Of a stretch of 64,000 nucleotides of DNA, positions 45,218-53,822 are shown in pieces. The DNA comes from Intestinibacter bartlettii (GTDB lineage: Bacteria; Bacillota; Clostridia; Peptostreptococcales; Peptostreptococcaceae), in assembly GCA_025148965.1 (NCBI GenBank), contig CP102273.1:2356001-2420000 (forward strand), written 5' to 3'. The notes under the pieces were generated by a model, which did not search any database, had not been told where the DNA came from, and was given only the letters and a program-made list of their open reading frames with translations. How positions within the stretch are numbered: the stretch's first letter is position 1; each line of letters begins with the position of its first letter. The translations under genes were made by a program, and so were the position numbers.

Positions 45218-45802
45218 ATGAAAAAGAATAAAAAATCAATTTTAGATTATATGTGGATTTTAAGTATAACTTATTTCATCCTTGGATTTTTTAATATATT
45301 ATTCGCTTGGCTTGGACTATTATGCTTTTTAATACCAATTATAATTTCAATACTTGGCGGTGGAAAATCATATTGCAATATATATTGTGGTAGGGGACAA
45401 TTATTTAACTTCCTTGGCAATAAATTCAACCTATCTAGAAATAAACCAATGCCTAAATTTTTAAAAAGCAAATATTTCAGATATGGTTTCTTGACTTTCT
45501 TTTTAACTATGTTTGGCATTATGTTATTTAACACTTATCTAGTATTTGCTGGAGCTAGCAATTTAAAAGAAGTCCTTACACTACTTTGGACATTTAAACT
45601 TCCTTGGGAAATTGCAAATCCAAACTTAGTATCGCCATGGATTTACCAATTTGCACTTGGTTTTTATAGCATGATGTTGACTTCAACAATCTTAGGTCTT
45701 ATAACAATGGTTTTATTCAAACCTAAATCTTGGTGTGTATATTGCCCAATGGGAACAATGACTCAATTAATTTCAAAAGCTAAATATAATCCTAATAAAT
45801 AA
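45218..45802 (+). CDS. NapH-like 4Fe-4S membrane protein
   Basis: 194 aa, about four membrane helices, with cysteine motifs YCNIYCGRG (residues ~50-58) and WCVYCPMGT near the C-terminus, as in NapH/RdxA-type electron-transfer proteins but without C-terminal ferredoxin domains; the separate ferredoxin upstream may take that role. The GGAGG binding site is in the ferredoxin 3' end. It is the intact relative of the truncated gene at 31209. Confidence 0.9.
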   Translation: MKKNKKSILDYMWILSITYFILGFFNILFAWLGLLCFLIPIIISILGGGKSYCNIYCGRGQLFNFLGNKFNLSRNKPMPKFLKSKYFRYGFLTFFLTMFGIMLFNTYLVFAGASNLKEVLTLLWTFKLPWEIANPNLVSPWIYQFALGFYSMMLTSTILGLITMVLFKPKSWCVYCPMGTMTQLISKAKYNPNK

Positions 45803-45846
45803 TAAATTTTTGGACATAATATATATATGATTGCTTAAAACATTCC

Positions 45847-45894
45847 AAAAATGCCAAAGAGGCTTTTATATAAAAGTTTCTCTTTGGCATTTTT
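45847..45894. terminator. Bidirectional terminator NapH-like / surE
   Basis: AAAAATGCCAAAGA pairs with TCTTTGGCATTTTT between convergent genes, T-run on both strands. Confidence 0.92.
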
Positions 45895-45897
45895 ATT

Positions 45898-46659
45898 TTA
45901 CTCTTCTAGTCCTAATTCTTTAAGTTCTTCAATTCTATTTGTTTCTGTCATATTTATATGCACTGGAGTTATTGATATATAGCCATTTTCAACCGCGAAT
46001 ATATCGCTGTCTTTATCTTGCTTAATATCTTCTAAATCTCCTCCCATCCATACATATCTTTGACCTCTTATACTTTGTCTATCATCCATAACATTGTTGT
46101 ACACACGTCTGCCAAGTTTAGTTATTCTTACGCCTTTTTTTTCTCCTGTTGGGAAGTTCACATTTAGTATATTTCCGTTTAATTTATCTAAATTGCCCTC
46201 TAATTTTTGAATTAATTTAGCTGTGTATTTCGCCGCTTCTCTATATTCACCACTTGAAACTTTTGACGAATCACAAGAAAGAGCAATAGATGGCTTTCCT
46301 TCAACAAGTCCCTCAATCGCAGCCGCAACTGTTCCAGAATATATAACATCTGTTCCTAAATTTGGTCCATTGTTTATTCCACTTAAAACTAAATCTATTT
46401 CTATATCTTTTAAAATAGACTCAATACCCACTTTTACACAATCAGCAGGAGTTCCCGAAGTTGAATAGGCTTCAACATTTTCTGCTATAAATTCATCGTT
46501 TATTAAAATCGGCTTGTGAAGAGTTATCGCATGCCCACTAGCACTTCTTGGGCTGTCTGGTGCAACTACATATGTATTTGCTATTTTCGAAATCTCCTCC
46601 GCCAAAATTTTTATTCCCTCTGCATTTATTCCATCATCATTTGATATAAGTATGTTCAT
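45898..46659 (-). CDS. surE: 5'/3'-nucleotidase SurE
   Basis: Metal-dependent phosphatase acting on nucleoside monophosphates. The metal site is in ILISNDDGINAEGI at the N-terminus; SGTPADCVKVGI and LSGINNGPNLGTDVIYSGTVAAA complete the active site. 253 aa. RBS AAGGAG. Single gene. Confidence 0.97.
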   Translation of the reverse strand: MNILISNDDGINAEGIKILAEEISKIANTYVVAPDSPRSASGHAITLHKPILINDEFIAENVEAYSTSGTPADCVKVGIESILKDIEIDLVLSGINNGPNLGTDVIYSGTVAAAIEGLVEGKPSIALSCDSSKVSSGEYREAAKYTAKLIQKLEGNLDKLNGNILNVNFPTGEKKGVRITKLGRRVYNNVMDDRQSIRGQRYVWMGGDLEDIKQDKDSDIFAVENGYISITPVHINMTETNRIEELKELGLEE

Positions 46660-46822
46660 ATTTATCTCCTTGTATTTTTATATTATGCTTAATCTTTATT
46701 ATATAATAAACAAACATACTATGCATGTAGTCATTTTATTTTTACACAATATTCATTTTATAAATTCTAATTTAATTATTTCCATCCATATAATAGGCTA
46801 TTTTTAATACTTCTTTTAAAGA

Positions 46823-46872
46823 AAAAACTCCCTTATGATATTAAATATTCTCAATATCATAAAGGAGTTTTA
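46823..46872 (-). terminator. Intrinsic terminator after response regulator
   Basis: ACTCCTTTATGATATT and AATATCATAAGGGAGT form a long stem followed by TTTTTTC on the minus strand, right after the stop codon. Confidence 0.9.
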
Positions 46873-47523
46873 TTATTCTTCCAATCTATAACCTACTTTA
46901 AATACAGTCTTTATATTGTTTTTCAAATCTAGTTTTTCCCTAATACGCTGGATATGAATATCGACAGTTCTTGTCTCTCCTCCGTATTCAAATCTCCATA
47001 CTCTTTCTAGTATTTGATCTCTAGATAAAGCCCTATTTTTATTTTGTAAAAGCAATACCAATAATTCGTACTCTTTTACTGTTAAATAGACCTCTTTATT
47101 ATTCAAGTTTACAATTCTTTGTTCTGTGTCTACTTCTATATTTTTAAATTTAATAGTTTGTTTATTTTTATTATATCGTCTAAGAACAACTTCTACTCTT
47201 GCTAATAATTCTATTGTTTCAAATGGTTTTATTATATAATCCTCAGCACCTAGTCTAAGTCCTTTTACCCTATCTAAAACTGATTCTTTTGCAGTTACAA
47301 ATATAACAGGAGTATTATGTTTTTTTATTTTTTCAATAAGAGAAAATCCATCGATACCAGGTATCATTACATCAAGCAAAATTAAATCTACCTTTTGATT
47401 TTCTAAAAACTTCTCTGCTATAATACCATCTTCTGCTGTAAATACTTCATAACCTACTAGTTGTAAATTTATCGATATTAAATCTCTAATAGGTGCTTCA
47501 TCTTCTACTACTAATATTTTCAT
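46873..47523 (-). CDS. OmpR-family response regulator
   Basis: Receiver (LILLDVMIPGIDGFSLIEKI, phospho-Asp near 51; DYIIKPFE) plus winged helix (YLTVKEYELLVLLLQNKNRALSRDQILERVWRFEYGGETRTVDIHI). Last gene of a minus-strand operon: deacetylase, histidine kinase, extracytoplasmic protein, regulator. RBS AAAGGAG. Likely phosphorylated by the kinase at 48166-49605. Confidence 0.95.
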   Translation of the reverse strand: MKILVVEDEAPIRDLISINLQLVGYEVFTAEDGIIAEKFLENQKVDLILLDVMIPGIDGFSLIEKIKKHNTPVIFVTAKESVLDRVKGLRLGAEDYIIKPFETIELLARVEVVLRRYNKNKQTIKFKNIEVDTEQRIVNLNNKEVYLTVKEYELLVLLLQNKNRALSRDQILERVWRFEYGGETRTVDIHIQRIREKLDLKNNIKTVFKVGYRLEE

Positions 47524-47537
47524 CCAAAAATCTCCTT

Positions 47538-48176
47538 TTATGGATTTCTAACATATCTAGCAATATATTTTTCTGTAGGTGAAATATATATTGCAAATCT
47601 GTCTTCTCTATTATTTTTATTTATAAATGTGCAAATTTGATAGCCTTCATCGCTAAAATTAATATGTTGTGCATCTAATTTGTAAGTATCTAAATCAAAT
47701 CCCAATGCTACTATAAGAGTGTTTGCTATTTCTAAAACTTCATTTTGGCTCAATAATAAACTTTCTGATTTATTATTGTTCCAGTCAAAGTTTTTATTAA
47801 CATATATATTATTTATTTGTTTATTTATAGTATTTATTTCAATACCACATGATAATGTTGGACTAGACCAACTTATATTCCAATAATATGATTCAGCTCC
47901 ACTATCATTTTTATAAAGATTTACATACATTTTATTATTAGCACTTTCTAAATCATTTCCTAATATATCTTCTATATAATATCTAGCAGTTTTTATAGCT
48001 TCATTTCTATTTACTAAATTGTTATTTTCCTTTTCATTTTCATTATATCCGCTCACATCATTTTGAGTGTATAGTACATTTTCTTTAAAAGAATATGGGC
48101 ATTTAAAATTAAATATAGCAAATAAGGTAATTATAAATCCTACTAATATGCATGTTATTATAATCTTAGATTTCAT
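47538..48176 (-). CDS. Membrane-anchored extracytoplasmic protein with PepSY-like repeats
   Basis: One N-terminal membrane helix (residues ~4-22) and an outside domain. Two segments resemble PepSY units: NRNEAIKTARYYIEDILG...YYWNISWSS and SQNEVLEIANTLIVALGFDL...DRFAIYISP. Its position between the kinase (11-base overlap) and regulator suggests that it modulates the kinase as YpeB/PepSY-type proteins do; this is inferred. Confidence 0.7.
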   Translation of the reverse strand: MKSKIIITCILVGFIITLFAIFNFKCPYSFKENVLYTQNDVSGYNENEKENNNLVNRNEAIKTARYYIEDILGNDLESANNKMYVNLYKNDSGAESYYWNISWSSPTLSCGIEINTINKQINNIYVNKNFDWNNNKSESLLLSQNEVLEIANTLIVALGFDLDTYKLDAQHINFSDEGYQICTFINKNNREDRFAIYISPTEKYIARYVRNP

Positions 48177-49605
48177 TTAAATAATTCTCCTTATTAAATT
48201 CTAAAATAATGCTTGTACCCATATTTAATTTACTTTCTATGATTAATGAAATATCATGTAAATTACAAATCTCGTTACATATAGAAAGACCAAGTCCAAT
48301 ACCATTATTTTTTCTTGTTCTAGCCTTATCTACCATATAAAATGGTTCGATAATTTTGTCCAAGTCTTCTTTTGGTATCCCAATGCCATAATCTGTTAAC
48401 TTTAGTATATAGTTATTATTTTTATAGTAACCATTTATATCTATGACTGAATTTTCAGTACTAGCTTTAATACTGTTGTCAATAATATTTGTAAGCAATA
48501 CTTCGAATAATTCCTTATCTGCCAAAATATTTACATCTTCTATATTTATATTTAAATTTATAGATTTTTTTTCAAGCTTATATATAAGTATATCCTCAAC
48601 ACCATTTATCATTTCTCTAAGGTTTAGTTTTCCTAAAGATTTCTTTTCTTCCCTTATTAATGTCAATTTCAATAATGTAGAGTTTAACGTTTCAAGTCGT
48701 TTTGCTTCAGAGTTTATATATTTATAAGCCTTCATTTTTATTTCTTCATTTATATTGCTTTTCAATAGAAGTTCCGAATAACCTATAATTGATGTAATCG
48801 GTGTTTTGATTTCATGATTTAAACTGTCTATAAATCTTTGTTTTGATTCATTTAAAGTTTTTAACTCCTCGATATTATTTTCGATAACATCTATCATAAA
48901 ATTAAAATTATGTTCTAATACTCCTATTTCATCATTTTCTTTACTTTCTACAACTCTTATATCGTATTTTCCCTTTGCTATATCTTTAGATATGTTGCTT
49001 AAATTTACTAAAGGTTTTGTCAAGTTTTTCGAAATTATATACATTCCTATAGATAATATTATAAGTATTATAATATCAATAATTAAAAAGAATTTATAAT
49101 TATTAATTCTTTCAGTGTAAACATGTTGTATATCCCTAGATATAATTAATTTAAAATCCCTATTTTCTAAATTTACAATAGAACTTACAAATGCATATCT
49201 TCTATTATTTATTGTTCTTATAATAAAAGATTTTTTGCCTTTTTTAGCATTAGAAATTTCTTTTCTTTCTCCCGTTATTTTTTCTTTTAAATCTGATGTA
49301 ATTTCTTTATTTTCCATAGAATATAGCTCTGTATTATATTCATCTACACTATTTAATGAATAACCATTCGTTATTATATTCATCCAGTTTTTTATATTAG
49401 ATTCACTATATACATCTATATTCATAAGATAATCTGTATTTAAATACATAATTGATTCTATATTTAAAGATTTATACATAAGAGATTTTATTGCATTATT
49501 TAGGTTTTCACTATGGATTTTTTCTATTAATATTATTCCTCCACTATTAAATAGTAAAAGGAATAATATTAAAGAATATAAAAATATCTTTTTCCAAAAC
49601 TTCAT
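48166..49605 (-). CDS. Sensor histidine kinase with HAMP domain
   Basis: 479 aa: membrane helix 1 (~10-28), external sensor of ~140 residues, helix 2 (~175-195), HAMP, HisKA with SLNHEIKTPITSIIGYSELL, and HATPase ending in NGIGLGLSICNEI. It starts 38 bases after the deacetylase stop with a GGTGG binding site. Envelope sensing is likely given the linked peptidoglycan-type deacetylase. Confidence 0.95.
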   Translation of the reverse strand: MKFWKKIFLYSLILFLLLFNSGGIILIEKIHSENLNNAIKSLMYKSLNIESIMYLNTDYLMNIDVYSESNIKNWMNIITNGYSLNSVDEYNTELYSMENKEITSDLKEKITGERKEISNAKKGKKSFIIRTINNRRYAFVSSIVNLENRDFKLIISRDIQHVYTERINNYKFFLIIDIIILIILSIGMYIISKNLTKPLVNLSNISKDIAKGKYDIRVVESKENDEIGVLEHNFNFMIDVIENNIEELKTLNESKQRFIDSLNHEIKTPITSIIGYSELLLKSNINEEIKMKAYKYINSEAKRLETLNSTLLKLTLIREEKKSLGKLNLREMINGVEDILIYKLEKKSINLNINIEDVNILADKELFEVLLTNIIDNSIKASTENSVIDINGYYKNNNYILKLTDYGIGIPKEDLDKIIEPFYMVDKARTRKNNGIGLGLSICNEICNLHDISLIIESKLNMGTSIILEFNKENYLNEI

Positions 49606-49643
49606 ATTACCACCAGTTTGTTTTTTATTTTAATTATTAATTA

Positions 49644-50519
49644 TTATACTAAAGTTCTGAATTCATATCCATTATCTTTGAAATATTTTATTATAGTTGG
49701 TAATGCTTTAACAGTTTCCTCTTTTCCATATGTGTCGTGCATTAATAATACTACCATTTCTTTTCCTTCAGATGTTTTTATTGCGTATTGTGCTAATTGT
49801 TTTGCATTTTTCTTTGGTCCTTCAGCATCAGCATTTAATGCATTCCAGTCTATTGAAGCTATATTATTTTTTTCTAAATACTTATCTAATTCGTCCATAT
49901 TTTTCCATGACATATATCCTCCTGGACATCTCATTACATGTGTAGTGAAGTTTTCACCTAATATAGATTTTAATAATTTATCATTTTTTTCATAATCTTC
50001 TTTGAAAGCTTTCATATCTAAGTTACGACCTGGATATAATTTTCCACAATCATGGCTATAAGAATGGTTTGCTATTGCATGTCCACTTTCAAACTCTTGT
50101 TTTACTAATTCTCTTGCTGTTTCTCCGCCATTTTCAATATTAGATCCTGTTAAAAAGAATGTTGCTTTTATATTATTTTCATCTAATATTCTTAATACTT
50201 CTGGTGTATTAGTTTTTGATGTACCATCATCGAAAGTTAAAAATACTATCTTTTTACCATTATTTGAATAATCATATTTAGATAATTTCTCTTGTACTTT
50301 TTTAGCATCATATGTGTATTTTTGACCTTCTTTATTAACCCCTATTATAGGTTTTTTTGCCTCTTCCTCTTCTTTTCTCTTCTTTTCTTGTGCAGCTGCC
50401 TCAATAGCTAATTGTTGTTTGTGATTATTAATCATTTTAACTACTGGTATACTCGCTCCTAATAATATTACTGCGCTTAGCCCTACAGTTATTGCTACTT
50501 TTTTTAAGTTTCCTTTCAT
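49644..50519 (-). CDS. Polysaccharide deacetylase (probable peptidoglycan N-acetylglucosamine deacetylase)
   Basis: Single N-terminal membrane anchor, Lys/Glu-rich stalk (residues ~35-55), then a NodB domain: FLTFDDGTSKTNTPEVL (motif 1, catalytic Asp pair), HSYSH (motif 2 metal ligands), RCPGGYMSW (motif 3) and LLMHDTYGKEET (motif 5). PdaA/PgdA relatives remove acetyl groups from cell-wall glycan and raise lysozyme resistance. First gene of the operon with the two-component system, so the system may control its own wall-modifying enzyme. Confidence 0.92.
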   Translation of the reverse strand: MKGNLKKVAITVGLSAVILLGASIPVVKMINNHKQQLAIEAAAQEKKRKEEEEAKKPIIGVNKEGQKYTYDAKKVQEKLSKYDYSNNGKKIVFLTFDDGTSKTNTPEVLRILDENNIKATFFLTGSNIENGGETARELVKQEFESGHAIANHSYSHDCGKLYPGRNLDMKAFKEDYEKNDKLLKSILGENFTTHVMRCPGGYMSWKNMDELDKYLEKNNIASIDWNALNADAEGPKKNAKQLAQYAIKTSEGKEMVVLLMHDTYGKEETVKALPTIIKYFKDNGYEFRTLV

Positions 50520-50689
50520 TTTCTCAATCTCTCCTAGTTGTCATTTATTTGATAAACTTATAATAATATATAGGGGTATAATTTCTGATAATAAATTGTT
50601 TCAAAGTTGTAAAATATATAAATATTATACTGGAAATAATTATAACAAGCATCATATATATAGTTTTTTGCATAAAATTTTTCATAAAT

Positions 50690-50718
50690 AAAACCGCAAC
50701 GAATTTCGCCACGGTTTT
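50690..50718 (-). terminator. Intrinsic terminator after M20 gene
   Basis: AAAACCG and CGGTTTT with inner GCGAA/TTCGTTGC pairing; T-rich tail on the minus strand. Confidence 0.82.
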
Positions 50719-50741
50719 TATTTATTATCAAATATAAAAAT

Positions 50742-51872
50742 TTATCTTTCTAAATTAACTTTTCCAAGTAAAACATCATATCCTGTATAGGCAAGTGCCA
50801 TTGCACCAGTAAGAAGTCTTTCATGACCAAGGTCTGAAACTGTAGCTTCTGCAAGTTCTACTGTATGCCCTGGAGCTTTGCAAGATGATACTTGTATATA
50901 TGGGTGGATTGTAGGCACTTTGTGACTTACATTTCCTATATCACTTGAACCAGATGATTTTGGTGGTTTTATTTCAGTTATTCCAAGCGCTCTTAAGTTT
51001 TCATTAAATGCTTCAGATAAGTTTTCATTAGTTACTAAGTTATCATTAGGAAACTCATATCTTTCCATCTCTAATGTAGCCCCTGTCATAAGCGCTGCAC
51101 CTTCAGCTATTCTTTTAACTTTCTCTAATATATCATCTAGAGTTTCTTTAGTTGCTGCTCTGAAGTAAAATTGTGCAACTGCTTCATCTGGAACTATATT
51201 TGCTGCAACTCCACCTTTTACTATTATTCCGTGCATTCTAACATCTGGAGTTACATGTTGACGAAGTGCATCAATACCGTTGAATAATTGTATTACACTA
51301 TTAAGCGCATTTACACCATTTTGTGGACAACTTGCAGCATGTGCAGTTTTTCCTTTGTATCTAAATTCTAATGGATAAAGTGCTTGTGTTGTTCCACTTT
51401 TCATATTTACATCACTTGGATGAACAAGCATTGCAACATCAAGTTCATCAAATATTCCTTCTTCTGCAAATACAACTTTTGCTCCGTTTGTTTCTTCTGC
51501 TGGAGTACCATATACTATGATTTTTCCTCCAATTTCATCTATAACTTTACTTAAAGCTATGCCTGCAGCTGACGACATAACACCTATCATATTATGACCA
51601 CAACCATGTCCTATTTCAGGAAGAGCATCATATTCGCATAAATAACCTATAGTTGCTCCTGGCTTTTTACTATCATATATAGCTCTAAATGATGTTTCTA
51701 TTCCTAAAAGACCTTTTTCAACAGTGAAGTTGTGTTCTTCTAAAAATGCTATCAATTTTGATGATGATTTAAATTCTTCATTCCCTAATTCAGGATTTGC
51801 GTATATATAATCATTTATTTCACACATTTTAGCGTGTAATTTTTGTCCTTCTTGTAATAAAATATCTTTCAT
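50742..51872 (-). CDS. M20 family amidohydrolase/dipeptidase (AbgB-like)
   Basis: Two-metal M20D hydrolase: metal residues in LCEYDALPEIGHGCGHNMIG, AEETNGAKVVFAEEG and HPSDVNM, with the final His region HPYIQVSSCKAPGHT. A lid domain lies between residues ~175-290. Relatives cleave acyl-amino acids, p-aminobenzoyl-glutamate or dipeptides. It follows the YfcC carrier by 22 bases under a common T-box leader, so it probably processes the imported substrate. 376 aa. RBS AAGGAGG. Confidence 0.92.
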   Translation of the reverse strand: MKDILLQEGQKLHAKMCEINDYIYANPELGNEEFKSSSKLIAFLEEHNFTVEKGLLGIETSFRAIYDSKKPGATIGYLCEYDALPEIGHGCGHNMIGVMSSAAGIALSKVIDEIGGKIIVYGTPAEETNGAKVVFAEEGIFDELDVAMLVHPSDVNMKSGTTQALYPLEFRYKGKTAHAASCPQNGVNALNSVIQLFNGIDALRQHVTPDVRMHGIIVKGGVAANIVPDEAVAQFYFRAATKETLDDILEKVKRIAEGAALMTGATLEMERYEFPNDNLVTNENLSEAFNENLRALGITEIKPPKSSGSSDIGNVSHKVPTIHPYIQVSSCKAPGHTVELAEATVSDLGHERLLTGAMALAYTGYDVLLGKVNLER

Positions 51873-51894
51873 ATTAATCCTCCTTAAATATCTC

Positions 51895-53322
51895 TTAAGC
51901 CCATCCTATTAAAGATGCTATTGTTATAAATACTATTGCTGTCATAAATAATATTGCTTGAAGTGGTAATATCCATTTTAACCATTTTCCATAAGGAACT
52001 CCTGCCATACCTAAGCAAGCTATTAATACACCTGATGTTGGGAACATTGCATTTGAGAACCCATCTCCTAATTGATATATTAAAACACTTAATTGACGAG
52101 ATATTCCAACTAAGTCCCCAAGTGGTGCAAGTATTGGCATAGTAAGTGCTGCTTGTCCTGAACCTGAACTTACGAAGAAGTTTATGAACATTTGGATTAC
52201 AAACATTATATATGATGCTATTAATGATGGTAATTGACCAACAACATTAGCTAAGTTAAATAATATTGTATCTATTATATTTGCATTTTGAGCTATTATC
52301 ATTACTGATTTTGCAAGACCTATCATGATAGCTGCTCCTATCATATCTTTTGCTCCATCTGTGAATGCTTCTGCTATTTCGTTTGGTGCTAATTTACCAA
52401 CTAAACCACTTATAATACCTAATCCTAGGAAAACTGCTGCTATTTGTGGTATCCAAAATTCTAATTTTAAAACTCCATATACTACTAATGCTATAGATGT
52501 AAATAATGCAGCTATTATTATTTTATGTCTTAAAGTAAATTCAGTATGTTCTGATTCTGTACTTTTTAATTTTTCACGTTTAACTTGATCATGTTCGAAC
52601 ATTGGACTAAGTTCTGGATTTTTCTTAATTTTCATAGCATAGAACATAACGAATCCACATCCTACAAGAGTTGATACAAACCAAACTAATGTACGGAATT
52701 CAACTCCTGAATATAATTGTATCCCTGCTATTGATTGTGCTATACCTACTGTAAATGGATTAAGCATTGCTGCTGAGAATCCAAGGTTACAAGCTAAGTA
52801 TGTAATTGCTACAGCAACTATACTATCATATCCTAATGCTAGTACTAATGGCATTAAAACTGCTACGAATGCTATTGCTTCTTCACTCATCCCAAATGTC
52901 GCTCCACCGATTGAGAACATAAACATTAATATTGGTAAAACTAAAATTTCTTTTCCTTTGAATACGTTTACTATTTTTAAAATACCTAAATCTATAGCTT
53001 TAGTTCTTGAAACTATACTAAATGCTCCACCAACTATAAATAAGAATGCTATAATTTCTCCACCTTGAACTATACCTTCAATTGGTGATTGTAATACATC
53101 GAATAAACTTTGTGGTTGACTTGCTATTGCTTTATAAGTTCCACTTACAACAACTTCTCTACCTTGATCATTAAGAACTCTATCGTATGCTCCTCCTGGT
53201 ATTAAATATGTTGCAACTGCTACTAATGCAATAACTACTGCCATAATTACTAATGTATTTGGCATCGAAAATTTCTTTTTCTGTTTAACTTCTTTTTCTT
53301 GTGATTGTAATACTTCCATCAT
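51895..53322 (-). CDS. YfcC/DcuC-superfamily carrier (amino acid or peptide transport candidate)
   Basis: 475 aa with about 12 helices; N-terminal PNTLVIMAVVIALVAVATYLIPGG and FGMSEEAIAFVAVLMPLVLALGYDS are typical of PF03606 transporters (COG1288). Some members, such as streptococcal ArcD, exchange arginine and ornithine, and are encoded next to an M20 peptidase as here. The T-box upstream means expression rises when one tRNA is uncharged, so an amino acid or its peptide is the likely cargo. RBS AAGGAG. Confidence 0.88.
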   Translation of the reverse strand: MMEVLQSQEKEVKQKKKFSMPNTLVIMAVVIALVAVATYLIPGGAYDRVLNDQGREVVVSGTYKAIASQPQSLFDVLQSPIEGIVQGGEIIAFLFIVGGAFSIVSRTKAIDLGILKIVNVFKGKEILVLPILMFMFSIGGATFGMSEEAIAFVAVLMPLVLALGYDSIVAVAITYLACNLGFSAAMLNPFTVGIAQSIAGIQLYSGVEFRTLVWFVSTLVGCGFVMFYAMKIKKNPELSPMFEHDQVKREKLKSTESEHTEFTLRHKIIIAALFTSIALVVYGVLKLEFWIPQIAAVFLGLGIISGLVGKLAPNEIAEAFTDGAKDMIGAAIMIGLAKSVMIIAQNANIIDTILFNLANVVGQLPSLIASYIMFVIQMFINFFVSSGSGQAALTMPILAPLGDLVGISRQLSVLIYQLGDGFSNAMFPTSGVLIACLGMAGVPYGKWLKWILPLQAILFMTAIVFITIASLIGWA

Positions 53323-53379
53323 TTTTCTCCTTTTTCTGATTTTTCACTTTTTTATAATTATTTTGCTTTACTAAGAAAC

Positions 53380-53412
53380 AAAAAAAGCCTCTTAGTAAAT
53401 CTACTAAGAGGC
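53380..53412 (-). terminator. T-box terminator 2
   Basis: GCCTCTTAGTA pairs perfectly with TACTAAGAGGC (loop GATT), followed by seven T on the minus strand; it is the gate nearest the YfcC gene. Confidence 0.9.
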
Positions 53413-53416
53413 GAAT

Positions 53417-53478
53417 TATCGCGGTACCACTCTTATTGGTAAACTTTTGCTCACAATAAGATAGACGCTTTTATAATC
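53417..53478 (-). promoter_or_regulatory. Second T-box antiterminator module (no Stem I)
   Basis: AAGAGTGGTACCGCG (53434-53420) is a canonical T-box sequence, preceded by a short stem III (GTGAGC-AAAA-GTTTAC). Only 44 bases separate it from terminator 1, too few for another Stem I and specifier loop. Confidence 0.85.
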
Positions 53479-53509
53479 AAAAAAGCCCCTTGGAAAAAAT
53501 CCAAGAGGC
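53479..53509 (-). terminator. T-box terminator 1
   Basis: GCCTCTTGG pairs with CCAAGGGGC (one wobble), followed by six T on the minus strand. Confidence 0.9.
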
Positions 53510-53516
53510 GAAATTA

Positions 53517-53700
53517 CCGCGTTACCACTCTTATTGGTAAGAAAAAACTTACCCACTCAATCTCTTAAGGCGAGAACACCGACTGCCATACTAATTTCCT
53601 GCAGTCTTCTCCAAAGCTCTTTTCACAAAAATCTCAATGCTCAGCTTCCACCATCCTGAACTCTCTATAATGTCAATTAATGTTACTCTCTTTTTCAATG
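53517..53700 (-). promoter_or_regulatory. T-box riboswitch (Stem I to antiterminator)
   Basis: Minus strand order: AGAGAGTAAC (lower Stem I), GAGAG, distal loop GGATGGTGGAAGC, the specifier side GTGAAAAGAGCTTTGGAG, Stem II GACTGC/GCAGTC, stem III GGGTAAG/CTTACC, and the T-box AAGAGTGGTAACGCGG (53532-53517). Aligning GAAA-codon-purine with the Bacillus glyQS leader gives AGA (Arg), with AAG (Lys) one register away. The UGGU bulge pairs with an A73 tRNA. Confidence 0.9.
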
Positions 53701-53739
53701 AATTTGTTTTTTAAATTTTGTTTAACTTTATGATTAATT

Positions 53740-53768
53740 ATTATACATATGCTCCCGTTTTTTGTCAA
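53740..53768 (-). promoter_or_regulatory. Consensus promoter for T-box-controlled operon
   Basis: TTGACA (53768-53763), 17-base spacer, TATAAT (53745-53740) on the minus strand, about 40 bases before Stem I. It gives a leader of roughly 410 nt. Confidence 0.9.
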
Positions 53769-53822
53769 TATTTTTTGTATAATATTTTTTTAGAGTAAAA
53801 TATTATACTTTACATTAAAAAT

